A stretch of DNA of 64,000 nucleotides from an uncultured Prevotellaceae bacterium (lineage in GTDB: Bacteria > Bacteroidota > Bacteroidia > Bacteroidales > Muribaculaceae). Under the pieces are notes generated by a model. That model was not told the DNA's origin. It worked only from the letters and a program-made list of their open reading frames with translations, and ran no database searches. Positions 26,714-34,479 of the stretch are shown here, piece after piece (within the stretch, counting starts at the first letter, position 1; each line of letters starts with the position of its first letter). The stretch is taken from NCBI GenBank assembly GCA_900318345.1, contig ONKD01000012.1, positions 104,168-168,167 of the forward strand. The letters are read 5' to 3'. Made by a program: the position numbers and the translations under genes.

Positions 26714-28114
26714 TTATTCGCCGCTTGGTTTTCTGTCACCCTGCATTTTGAAGGCAATGGGCAGGGTGTACCACACTGCTACGGGTTCGCCGTTCTGGCG
26801 GCCAGGTTCAAACTTGGGCATTGATTTGATCACGCGGACGGCCTCGGCATCAACTTCTTCACTGACCGAGCGAACAACCTCGACATCTCCCACCTGACCG
26901 GTCTCGTCAATAATAAACTGAACAACGACACGGCCTTGAACATTATTTTGTACGGCTATGGGCGGATATTGGACATTCTGCTGCAGGTATCTCATCAGTC
27001 CCTCCATACCACCAGGGAACTCGGGCATCTGCTCGACAGATTCATAGACCTTCTTGGATTGGGGGACAGGTTCTTCGGTTACCTGCTCCTCAGTATTCGC
27101 TTCGTCAATTGCTGGAGCCTCTTCAGGTTCAGCCTCTACCTCGACAGCTTCGGGGGTGGCGTCGGCTTCGATATTGGCTGGTTCAAGCGACTGCATTACT
27201 GACTGGACAGCGTGGTCTTGCTGAACACTCGTTGTCACAACTGCTGCTACACTCTTGGGGTTGGCAAAGGCCAACAGCGCCAATGCTATCACGGGCACCA
27301 CAGCCAGCGCACGCAACGTCTTCCATCGGCTGCTTTTGTTCATAGTCATCATACGGATTCGTTTTTTTAGAGATTGATAATTGAAGTTATTTGCCATCGA
27401 GAATAGCTGGTCCCCGACGGACTTTCGTATGAGCAGCAACTGATACTGCTTCACGTCGACGCCTTGATTGATAACAGTCTCATCGGCCTCATACTCATGT
27501 ACTTGCCTCAACTCTCGGCACAACAGCCAGGCGGCAGGGTTCCACCACTGGAACAGTGTCACCAGTCCCATAAACAACACATCCCATGAGTGCCGCAGGC
27601 TGATGTGCGCCTGCTCGTGGGTGAGAATCTCACGCGGGTTGTCGCGGTAGTCCCGCTCATTGATGACGATGTGCTTGAAGTAACTGAATGGTGTCTGGTC
27701 ACCAGGGACAATATGCAGCGTGGCGCCGCTAGGCAGCGACTCGCGCCGGCCCTGTTTCAACAGGCGGTGCAGGCTCCACTGGCTATGCAGGAGCCACACG
27801 AGCGCCATGGCTATTCCAATGATGTAGATCACCGTGGCCACACTGGTCATGGTCCAGGGGTGGGCTGCATGCTGGGCAGCGACGGCGCCACCGGGCGTGA
27901 TGAGCAATTCCTCAAGCACTACCATCTGACTGGCTACGGGTGTGGAAGCATTCATCGATATCCTTATCCACGGCAGCACCAGGGCAATAGCCATGACGGC
28001 GAGCAGGGCCACGCGGTTAAACCGGTGGAACGTCTCGCGGCTGAGCAACAGCTTCCACAGCAGGTAAAACGCGATAAGGCACAGACCCACTTTGATTTGA
28101 TAAATGAGTAACAT
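26714..28114 (-). CDS. BlaR1-type M56 peptidase with C-terminal TonB domain
   Basis: A 466-residue inner-membrane protein. N-terminal hydrophobic helices (1-55, ~90-110), a cytoplasmic M56 zinc peptidase part with the HExxH motif in EILTHEQAHISLRHSWD and a downstream Glu in HEYEADE, another helix near 265-285, a Pro/Glu-rich periplasmic linker (~300-365), and a TonB C-terminal domain (VQGRVVVQFIIDETGQVGDV region, ~385-460). BlaR1 proteins sense cell-wall damage or beta-lactams and cleave their partner BlaI. The TonB ending replaces the usual penicillin-binding sensor. It sits 14 bases after the BlaI-type gene. Confidence 0.9.
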   Translation of the reverse strand: MLLIYQIKVGLCLIAFYLLWKLLLSRETFHRFNRVALLAVMAIALVLPWIRISMNASTPVASQMVVLEELLITPGGAVAAQHAAHPWTMTSVATVIYIIGIAMALVWLLHSQWSLHRLLKQGRRESLPSGATLHIVPGDQTPFSYFKHIVINERDYRDNPREILTHEQAHISLRHSWDVLFMGLVTLFQWWNPAAWLLCRELRQVHEYEADETVINQGVDVKQYQLLLIRKSVGDQLFSMANNFNYQSLKKRIRMMTMNKSSRWKTLRALAVVPVIALALLAFANPKSVAAVVTTSVQQDHAVQSVMQSLEPANIEADATPEAVEVEAEPEEAPAIDEANTEEQVTEEPVPQSKKVYESVEQMPEFPGGMEGLMRYLQQNVQYPPIAVQNNVQGRVVVQFIIDETGQVGDVEVVRSVSEEVDAEAVRVIKSMPKFEPGRQNGEPVAVWYTLPIAFKMQGDRKPSGE

Positions 28115-28128
28115 AGTGAGAGAGGGGG

Positions 28129-28497
28129 TTACTGTTGGTCGTTCTCTTCTACTTCACGGATGAGTTCTTTCAGGTCCTCGATGCTGACCTTCTCGCTCTT
28201 GACAAGCGCCGAGACAGCACTCAGGTAGGATTTGCCGAAGAACTTGTTGACCACGTTGGTCAACGAGCCGCCGCGGTAGTCCTCGCGGCTGATGCGGGCA
28301 AAATACTGGAAGCAGCGGGCGGTGATGGCCTTGTGACCCAGGAAACCCTTCTCCTCCAATATCTTCATCAATGTAGCCAAGGTATTCACATGGGGGCGGG
28401 GCTCATCGTAGCAAGCCTGCAACTCGCGCACAAGCATGGGGCCATGGTCCCACATGCGCTCCATGATTTCCTCTTCTTTTTGGGTTAATTGTTTCAT
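28129..28497 (-). CDS. BlaI/MecI/CopY-type transcriptional repressor
   Basis: A 122-residue winged-helix protein beginning MKQLTQKEEEIMERMWDHGP, the BlaI signature; the recognition-helix region HVNTLATLMKILEEKGFLGHK follows and the C-terminal ~45 residues form the dimerization helices. Family members bind palindromes in their own promoter and are inactivated when the partner peptidase cuts them. The next gene is such a peptidase. Two palindromes centred on AACTAAA/TTTAGTT lie 36-86 bases upstream of its start and are the likely operators. Confidence 0.93.
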   Translation of the reverse strand: MKQLTQKEEEIMERMWDHGPMLVRELQACYDEPRPHVNTLATLMKILEEKGFLGHKAITARCFQYFARISREDYRGGSLTNVVNKFFGKSYLSAVSALVKSEKVSIEDLKELIREVEENDQQ

Positions 28498-28532
28498 AAT
28501 TCAAGCCTTTTGTTGATTTTACACCGCAAATT

Positions 28533-28583
28533 AACTAAATCTTTTAGTTATAAAACAAATTATTTTAGTTAATAAAACTAAAA
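28533..28583. promoter_or_regulatory. Likely BlaI operators (two palindromes)
   Basis: AACTAAATCTTTTAGTT at 28533-28549 is a perfect 7-bp inverted repeat around three bases; TTTTAGTT...AACTAAAA at 28563-28583 is a second with the same half-site. A further TTAGTT lies at about 28588. They precede the repressor gene, as expected for autoregulation. Confidence 0.7.
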
Positions 28584-28635
28584 CCATTAGTTATATAGAA
28601 AATAGAATGAGTGTATTCGTGCAAAAGAAACACAT

Positions 28636-29778
28636 TTACTGGTCAAAGTTGTGTTCCCAAAGTAATTTGAAGAAATCCTTGACGTATAAACACTCGATGT
28701 TTCCTATATTGCGAGAGAAAATGTCATTGGAGACAATGATGCGCCGGCTGTTGGGGTGTTCCTCGCCAAAGGCCTTCAGTCCCTTGAGGTGCTTTGGGAG
28801 TACCTCGTCAGCCGATTTGATCTCTATAGCGACTCTTGCATCGCCGATGATGACATCTACCTCGATTCCGGTGTAAGAGCGCCAATAAGAAAGTGCTTCG
28901 TTTTGATGGGTATAACGATTGTAGGCGATGAGTTCCTGAATCACCAGATGTTCAAAGGCATGACCATATTCGGGTGTGCCGCGCTTGAGCTCACTCCTGT
29001 TCAGCAAGTGGTTAACAACCCCTACATCAAAGAAATAAAACTTAGGGGCATGTACTAATCGACGTTGCACGACCTTGCCATAGGCTGGGATGCGGTAGCC
29101 GATTAGTGTATCCTCTAAGATATCGAAATAGGCACTGACGGTGGTGGCGCTCACTCCACATTCCTGAGCGATATTCTTGTTATTGATGATTTCGCCGTTT
29201 CTGATGGCAGCGACTTCCAGAAAGCGTTGGAACGCGTTAAGGTTCCTCACCAGGGATTCTTCCTTGATTTCCTCTTTCAGATAAACATTCACATAAGCCG
29301 AAAGGCGTCGTTTAGGGGATTTTGCGAGATAATGAGACGGTAGCATACCATAGTTCAAGGCATGATCAAGGTCAAAATCATGTACTTCAGCGCTGACCAA
29401 AGGAAAGAAGTATACAGGGAAAGCCCTGCCACCTAATGTGTTGGTGCTTTTACGCTTAAGTTTTCGGGCGCTTGAACCGCACAGAATAAACCTAAGGTTT
29501 TTCTCTGAGATGAGCCGATGCACCTCGTTAAGCAGAATGGGCACCTCGGGGATTTCGTCAATAATGACTAAAGTTCCTGAGGGCTTGTCTTTTAGGGTTT
29601 CATATAGCAGGGCAGGCCTCCGTTCAAAACGATTTCTGACCTCTGTGTTCAAGAGGTCAAAGTAGATTTCGTTAGGGAATTGGTGCCTTAGGGTAGTGCT
29701 TTTTCCAGTCTGGCGTGCACCAAAGAGGAAGATACTATCCTCTATCTCATTGGCTAACTGGCAGATGCGATTAATCAT
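28636..29778 (-). CDS. AAA_14/DUF4143 ATPase B
   Basis: A 380-residue protein. Walker A FGARQTGKST at ~19-28, Walker B LVIIDEIPE (Asp74-Glu75), sensor ILCGSSARKLKRK, a winged-helix-like middle (NKNIAQECGVSATTVSAYF), and the C-terminal DUF4143 part with GIEVDVIIGDARVAIEIK (D...E-x-K, nuclease-like). The fold matches ATPases A and C but sequence identity is low, so these are not recent copies. It begins directly after a leader holding two 32-bp repeats. The product is predicted to be cytoplasmic; its function is unknown. Confidence 0.88.
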   Translation of the reverse strand: MINRICQLANEIEDSIFLFGARQTGKSTTLRHQFPNEIYFDLLNTEVRNRFERRPALLYETLKDKPSGTLVIIDEIPEVPILLNEVHRLISEKNLRFILCGSSARKLKRKSTNTLGGRAFPVYFFPLVSAEVHDFDLDHALNYGMLPSHYLAKSPKRRLSAYVNVYLKEEIKEESLVRNLNAFQRFLEVAAIRNGEIINNKNIAQECGVSATTVSAYFDILEDTLIGYRIPAYGKVVQRRLVHAPKFYFFDVGVVNHLLNRSELKRGTPEYGHAFEHLVIQELIAYNRYTHQNEALSYWRSYTGIEVDVIIGDARVAIEIKSADEVLPKHLKGLKAFGEEHPNSRRIIVSNDIFSRNIGNIECLYVKDFFKLLWEHNFDQ

Positions 29779-29791
29779 AGGCTTGAAAAAT

Positions 29792-29855
29792 AAAAGTTTA
29801 ACTTGCGATTTTCAATCAAATTCAAAAGTACAACTTGTGATTTTCAATGAGAATC
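29792..29855. repeat. 32-bp tandem repeat (two units) in the leader of ATPase B
   Basis: Units start AAAAGT at 29792 and 29824; 26 of 32 positions agree (AACTTG and GATTTTCAAT are constant). On the gene's strand the units read TTGAAAATCACAAGTTGTAC and TTGAAAATCGCAAGTTAAAC before CTTTT. They fill most of the leader between the -7 box and the ATG. Confidence 0.85.
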
Positions 29856-29860
29856 GAGTG

Positions 29861-29868
29861 CAAATATA
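29861..29868 (-). promoter_or_regulatory. -7 box of ATPase B
   Basis: TATATTTG on the minus strand, five bases upstream of the repeats, the same box and placement as for ATPase A. Confidence 0.55.
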
Positions 29869-29993
29869 GTAAGATTTTGTCAAAAACAAGTGTTTTTCAG
29901 CAAAAAAGCAGCAGAGCAGAGAATTGGCATGGGATTTGCAGTTGAATCATGAAATTGAATGAAATATGGTTAATAAAAAGAAAGGAGTGAACG

Positions 29994-30215
29994 ATGTCTG
30001 TTTTTAGGGTTTTATTATCGGTTCTTTTCCCGCCGCTGGCTGTGCTGGACAAGGGTTGCGGGTCGGTCCTGATTGTGACATTGCTCACCTGTGCCGGGTG
30101 GATTCCGGGCGTGATAGGTGCGCTGGTGATCCTGAACAAGGATCCTGAAGTGCCCGTTTACCGAGGGCCGTCCTATCCGACTTACCCCACCAGTAACTAT
30201 CGTGAAATGCGCTAG
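29994..30215 (+). CDS. YqaE/Pmp3-family small membrane protein
   Basis: A 73-residue protein with two hydrophobic helices: FRVLLSVLFPPLAVLDKGCG and VLIVTLLTCAGWIPGVIGALV. The FPPLAVxxxxG and GWIPGxIHA-like motifs define the Pmp3/YqaE family, whose members are induced by stress and influence membrane potential. A short hydrophilic C-terminus rich in Pro and Tyr (YRGPSYPTYPTSNY) follows. It stands alone upstream of the superoxide dismutase operon; no clear promoter was picked out. Confidence 0.88.
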   Translation: MSVFRVLLSVLFPPLAVLDKGCGSVLIVTLLTCAGWIPGVIGALVILNKDPEVPVYRGPSYPTYPTSNYREMR

Positions 30216-30348
30216 GGGTGTGGCGTGCAGTGGTAATCGCACGCTGTGGCGCATGACCGCTGAGTGATAATGAACATTTACCCCATGGTTATCCCCTGCT
30301 TCTTGCCGGTGCGTCCGGACGAGGCGGGGGATTATTGTTGTGTAATTG

Positions 30349-30380
30349 TTTGGAGGAAACGGGATTTTGATTTATATTTG
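30349..30380 (+). promoter_or_regulatory. Promoter of the superoxide dismutase operon
   Basis: TTTG (30349-30352), 20 bases, TATATTTG (30373-30380), 30 bases before the ATG. Confidence 0.75.
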
Positions 30381-30410
30381 CCGAAACTAACCATTTAACA
30401 CTAGCGAATT

Positions 30411-31019
30411 ATGAAACAAACGATGCCTGTAGATGGAAAATTTGAGTTGATGGCGTTGCCCTATGCACCCGAAGCGTTGGAGCCCGTCATCAGTGCAGCG
30501 ACGCTGGGCTTTCACCACGGTAAGCACCTGCTCGCCTATGTCAACAACCTGAACGCGGCCCTGCCTGGCAGCGGGCTGGAGGGGCTACCTTTGGAAGAAG
30601 TGGTGCTGAAGGCCCAGGGTGGCCTGCTCAACAATGCCGGCCAAATCCTGAACCACAACCTGTACTTCGGTCAGTTTACTGCTCCCAAGGCCGACAACGC
30701 GCCCACGGGGCGGTTGGCCCGCGCGATCGACGAGGCGTTCGGCTCGTTTGATGCCTTTAAGGAGGCATTTGTCAAGGCAGGCGTGACGTTGTTCGGCTCG
30801 GGATGGGCATGGCTTAGCGCCGATGCCGACGGCAAACTGGTGATTACCCAGGAACCCAATGCTGCCAACCCCGTGCAGCGCGGCCTGCGTCCACTGTTGA
30901 CGATGGACGTGTGGGAGCACGCTTACTATCTGGACTACCAGAACCGTCGTCCCGACCATCTCGCCGCCTTGTGGCAAATCATCGATTGGGACGTGGTGGC
31001 TGGTCGCTACGAAGACTGA
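30411..31019 (+). CDS. sodB: Superoxide dismutase (Fe/Mn)
   Basis: A 202-residue Fe/Mn SOD. Metal ligands are visible as His35 (LGFHHGKHL), His82 (ILNHNLYF), Asp166 and His170 (MDVWEHAYYLDY). Also present are the core GSGWAWL and the FGSFDAFKEAF helix. It converts superoxide to hydrogen peroxide and oxygen; whether Fe, Mn or either is used cannot be told with certainty. The usual N-terminal residues (ALPYAPEALEPVIS) start near residue 15, so the first ~10 residues are a short extension; the ATG at 30453 would remove them. The next gene begins seven bases on. Confidence 0.95.
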   Translation: MKQTMPVDGKFELMALPYAPEALEPVISAATLGFHHGKHLLAYVNNLNAALPGSGLEGLPLEEVVLKAQGGLLNNAGQILNHNLYFGQFTAPKADNAPTGRLARAIDEAFGSFDAFKEAFVKAGVTLFGSGWAWLSADADGKLVITQEPNAANPVQRGLRPLLTMDVWEHAYYLDYQNRRPDHLAALWQIIDWDVVAGRYED

Positions 31020-31026
31020 ACAGACG

Positions 31027-32004
31027 ATGAAACGGACGTTGTTGATGCTCCTGGCGGTGATGTGCATGTCAGGAAGCATTATTGCTGGCGACAAGGTGAA
31101 CGAGCGCTGGCAGCGGGCCGTGCTGGCGGCGATTGACTCGTTTCCCGAGCATGACGGCTATTATACGGGTAGCCGGCCCAATGCGTTGTTCGCCAAGACG
31201 ACATGGCGCGGCTTGCATGATGCTTACCAGATGACGGCGAGCGATGACCGCCCACGGTTTGACCCGTGGCAGGCGCAGCCGTCGTTCTGCTCCAGCGCGA
31301 CCTATTCGGTGCTCATCAAGGCATTGCTCATCTGGGACACACGGCACAAGATTAAGCACGAAGCCTGGGTGAACATGAAGCCCCGCGTGGGCATAGCCGA
31401 TGAATTCAATCCCGAGGGCCTCGGGCAGGATGACGGAGTGGGTTTCTGGGGGCGAGCCAATGCCAATGGGCCCGGCCTGGGCGTGCTGGTACACGAGTTG
31501 AAAGCAGGCTACAGTTTTACAGCCTATCGCGGTGCCAAGAGCGAGCGCAACAAGGAAGCGCCCGACGAGCGCTACCTGACCGATGCCGAGTGGTGTGCCC
31601 TCGAGGTGTGGGACAGGGCAGTGCCGGGCGACCTGATGAAAATCTTCTGGAACCGCAACGAGAGCCGTGGCAGTGACAGCGGTGCCATCATCGGCTGTGA
31701 CGATGACCGCAATGCCGACCAGGAGGCGGGCCATAGCGTCATCTTCATGGGTTGCAAGGGCGACACGGTGACCTATTGGAGTTCCAATGGCCCAGGCGAG
31801 CACCCCGAACTGATGGGCTACAGCATGGGGCGTTGCCACAAGACCGCCATCCAGCGCGTGGTGTTCACGCGCATCACACGCCCCGAACGGTTCAATAACG
31901 CAAAAAAAATGGCGCCGACCGATGTCAACGCCTATTTGAGTGACTTGAATGGCAGGCGCCACAGCTCTACGGCTGAGATGTTGCGCCAGCTGGGCATCAA
32001 GTGA
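31027..32004 (+). CDS. Secreted protein with papain/NlpC-like Cys-His residues, function unknown
   Basis: A 325-residue protein with a signal peptide (MKRTLLMLLAVMCMSGSIIA). No named family was recognised. A Cys within QPSFCSSATYSVLIK at the start of a helix and a His in EAGHSVIFMG about 160 residues later resemble the order of catalytic Cys and His in CHAP/NlpC-P60-like amidases, with a W-x-x-N-P/S-like strand (YWSSNGPGEH) behind. The role could be peptidoglycan amidase or peptidase in the periplasm; this is inference. It is co-transcribed with the superoxide dismutase gene (seven-base gap). Confidence 0.65.
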   Translation: MKRTLLMLLAVMCMSGSIIAGDKVNERWQRAVLAAIDSFPEHDGYYTGSRPNALFAKTTWRGLHDAYQMTASDDRPRFDPWQAQPSFCSSATYSVLIKALLIWDTRHKIKHEAWVNMKPRVGIADEFNPEGLGQDDGVGFWGRANANGPGLGVLVHELKAGYSFTAYRGAKSERNKEAPDERYLTDAEWCALEVWDRAVPGDLMKIFWNRNESRGSDSGAIIGCDDDRNADQEAGHSVIFMGCKGDTVTYWSSNGPGEHPELMGYSMGRCHKTAIQRVVFTRITRPERFNNAKKMAPTDVNAYLSDLNGRRHSSTAEMLRQLGIK

Positions 32005-32020
32005 TGCGATTCACTTATGC

Positions 32021-32116
32021 TAATCCAAAAAAGTCGATTCTTTTTAGGAACGTAATCCAAAAAAGTTATAACTTTTCGGGATTATAATCCAAAAAAAGTT
32101 GCAAAATTCATATTTA
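32021..32116. repeat. 32-bp tandem repeat array upstream of ATPase C
   Basis: TAATCCAAAAAAG starts at 32021, 32053 and 32085, exact 32-bp steps. The second unit contains the perfect palindrome AAAAGTTATAACTTTT. The third unit contains the -33 element TTGC of the ATPase promoter. Confidence 0.9.
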
Positions 32117-32129
32117 ACACTTACCTTTG
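32099..32129 (+). promoter_or_regulatory. Promoter of ATPase C
   Basis: TTGC (32099-32102), 19 bases, TACCTTTG (32122-32129); the ATG is 18 bases further. The -33 element lies inside the third repeat. Confidence 0.65.
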
Positions 32130-32147
32130 TGTCAAAAAAGTGTAGTG

Positions 32148-33275
32148 ATGTATAACAGAGAGTTACAATCGGTCATTAAAGACAAATGTTTTCGCCATAA
32201 AGCCATCCTGATATTAGGTGCGCGTCAGGTAGGCAAAACGACTTTGCTCAAACAGTTCATGAAAGAGCAAATCGATGAAGTCATTTATCTTAATTGTGAC
32301 GAGCCGTTGACGGTTTCAATGCTTGCCAATCGTAACCTCAGCCAATTACAGATGCTGATTGGCCGTGCTAAAATCGTTGTCATTGATGAAGCTCAAAAGG
32401 TTGATAACATAGGGTTGACGCTCAAGATGATGGTTGACAATTTCCCTGATGTTCAAGTGATTGCCACTGGCTCCTCGGCTTTTGAGTTGCGCAATAGACT
32501 TAACGAGCCATTAACAGGGCGCAAATATGAGTATCAGTTATACCCTATTTCAACTAAAGAATTATTCAAGACAGCAGGTTATGTTGAGGTCAATCGTCAG
32601 TTGGAATCAAGGCTGATCTATGGATCTTACCCCGATATAATGACACATGGATCAGAAGCGCATGAATTACTGAATTCACTTACAGATAGCTATTTATACA
32701 AAGACATTCTTACATCAGATAACTTGCGCAAGCCTGAATTACTAAACAAATTGGTGAGGGCTTTGGCTTTTCAGGTTGGTTCTGAGGTTTCTTATAACGA
32801 GTTGGCGCAAACAATAGGAAGCGACTCAAAAACCGTTGAGCGATACATTGAACTTCTGGAAAAGAGTTTCATTATCTTTCGCCTTCATGGTTTGAGCCAC
32901 AACCTGCGCAATGAGTTGAAAAAAGCAAAGAAAATCTACTTCTATGATAATGGTGTGCGAAATGCTGTGATACAGCAGTTTGCTCCGCTGGATATGCGAA
33001 ATGATGTGGGCGCTTTATGGGAAAACTTCTTTATTGCCGAGCGCATCAAGTTTAACCACTATCGTCAGCACTACTGCAACATCTATTTTTGGCGTACCAA
33101 ATCACAACAGGAAATAGATTATATCGAGGAAAATAATGGCACATTTGACGTTTTTGAGATGAAATGGAATCCCAAAAACGCCAATGTCTCTATTCCTGCT
33201 AGTTTCCTGAAAGCCTACTCAGTAACAAACACTACTGTCGTCACGCCCGAGAACTATTTGGATTATTTGCTGTAA
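32148..33275 (+). CDS. AAA_14/DUF4143 ATPase C
   Basis: A 375-residue protein starting MYNRELQSVIKDKCF (a TTG 21 bases upstream overlaps the -7 box and is excluded). Walker A LGARQVGKTT at 23-32, Walker B IVVIDEAQK (Asp80-Glu81), sensor VIATGSSAFELRNRL, a winged-helix region (NELAQTIGSDSKTVERYIEL), and DUF4143 with QQEIDYIEENNGTFDVFEMK (D...E-x-K). The VIATGSSAF and LTGRKYEYQL motifs are characteristic of the AAA_14 group. It is on the opposite strand to ATPases A and B. Function unknown. Confidence 0.9.
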   Translation: MYNRELQSVIKDKCFRHKAILILGARQVGKTTLLKQFMKEQIDEVIYLNCDEPLTVSMLANRNLSQLQMLIGRAKIVVIDEAQKVDNIGLTLKMMVDNFPDVQVIATGSSAFELRNRLNEPLTGRKYEYQLYPISTKELFKTAGYVEVNRQLESRLIYGSYPDIMTHGSEAHELLNSLTDSYLYKDILTSDNLRKPELLNKLVRALAFQVGSEVSYNELAQTIGSDSKTVERYIELLEKSFIIFRLHGLSHNLRNELKKAKKIYFYDNGVRNAVIQQFAPLDMRNDVGALWENFFIAERIKFNHYRQHYCNIYFWRTKSQQEIDYIEENNGTFDVFEMKWNPKNANVSIPASFLKAYSVTNTTVVTPENYLDYLL

Positions 33276-33317
33276 TCTGTGCAAAATGGAAGCCAGCACG
33301 ATGTGCCATCAAGTGCG

Positions 33318-34088
33318 TTATTCCTCCTTGAGGTTTTCAATTTTTACCTTGCCGCTGCCGGCAATGTCCTTGGTGTGGTGTTTTACCGAGCCCTTGAGCG
33401 TCACGTCACCGCTGCCGGCAATCTCGGTGTGAACGTCATCGGCGGTGATGTTGTCACTGGTCACGTTACCGCTGCCTGCAATCTCAATATGGAACTTGTT
33501 GCACGTCATGGTTGCCAGGTTGATGTCGCCACTGCCAGCGATCTCGGCATGCACATCACGGGCGGCGATGTTGCCCACCTCGATGTTGCCCGAGCCCGCG
33601 ATCTCCATGTTAGAGTCCTTGCAACTCACGTCAGCCAGCAGCATTTTGCCCGAGCCCGCGATTTCCATGTGCAGGTCATCGGTGACGTTGATTTTATTGC
33701 TTGCGGCAAACACGCCCGAACCTGCAATCTCAATGCTTTTGATAGTGGGTGAGGTTACAAAGACCTTGACTTCCTTGAGCGACATCTTGGGGTTCTTGAC
33801 GGCCTTGCGGATGCACAATGTGTTGTCCTTGACATAGACTGTCATTTCCTTGAAAGCCTCTTCAGACGCCTCGACCCTTACACTATGCTCAGTTCCCTGA
33901 TCATAGATGACCCTGAACGCGTTAGCGATGTCCACCTTGTCAAAGGGCTGCATCGCCGTCGGCTTGTTGAGTTCAGGAACCTGTGTGGGCGTATGGTCCA
34001 CATCACCACTGCCGAGATTCACACTCATGCATGAAACCATCGTCATGCATACCACGGCCATCACGGCCAATTTAATCACATTCTTCAT
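33318..34088 (-). CDS. GIN-domain (DUF2807) lipoprotein
   Basis: About 256 residues from ATG 34088 (another in-frame start at 34100). The signal ends in VVCMTMVSCMSV, a lipobox-like stretch, so it is probably a lipoprotein. The rest is a right-handed beta-helix of the head GIN/DUF2807 family: the motif EIAGSG recurs seven times (about every 20-25 residues), with the preceding PFDKVDIANAFRV typical of the family. These proteins are found throughout Bacteroidetes; adhesin or surface roles have been suggested without proof. It stands alone and faces away from the repeat-rich gap to its right. Confidence 0.88.
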   Translation of the reverse strand: MKNVIKLAVMAVVCMTMVSCMSVNLGSGDVDHTPTQVPELNKPTAMQPFDKVDIANAFRVIYDQGTEHSVRVEASEEAFKEMTVYVKDNTLCIRKAVKNPKMSLKEVKVFVTSPTIKSIEIAGSGVFAASNKINVTDDLHMEIAGSGKMLLADVSCKDSNMEIAGSGNIEVGNIAARDVHAEIAGSGDINLATMTCNKFHIEIAGSGNVTSDNITADDVHTEIAGSGDVTLKGSVKHHTKDIAGSGKVKIENLKEE

Positions 34089-34301
34089 CTTGTATATCAT
34101 TTTTTAAGTACGTTTCTATACATTAGACGCTCAACCCCTTCAAAAAGTTTCACAAAAATCCGAAAAAATGTTATCTTAATTTGTATTGTGTTGAAAATCA
34201 GTAGATAATTTTTTGGTACACTAGCGGTATATTGAATTTACTTGATTAGGCGAGCAGGTCGGTGACCTGCACAAGGCCAGCGGCCTTGAATTGAGGTAAG
34301 T

Positions 34302-34478
34302 GGCTGTGTCATAATTCAACGTCGCAATATTTAACCGTGCTACGCACGGGAAATTAATACAAATTATTCAAAAATTGATATAAAAATTTAAAATATTTTA
34401 ATTTAAATTCAAAATTTGTTTTAATTTCTCGGCCGTAGGCCGATCAATAATTGAGTCATTCGAGTTTTGCAACAGCCT
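34302..34478. repeat. MITE-like intergenic element, copy 5 (177 bp)
   Basis: Left end GGCTGTGTCATAATTCAAC, hairpin CCGTGCTACGCACGG, AT-rich centre with inverted arms, hairpin CGGCCGTAGGCCG, right end GAGTTTTGCAACAGCC (changed relative to other copies). Closest in length to copy 1 at 1851. Confidence 0.8.
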
Positions 34479-34479
34479 C

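Noticed and set aside
32021-32116. Possible CRISPR array (32-bp spaced repeats)
   Set aside because: Only 13-14 bases per unit are constant, just three units, no cas gene, and it fits a promoter-linked repeat better.
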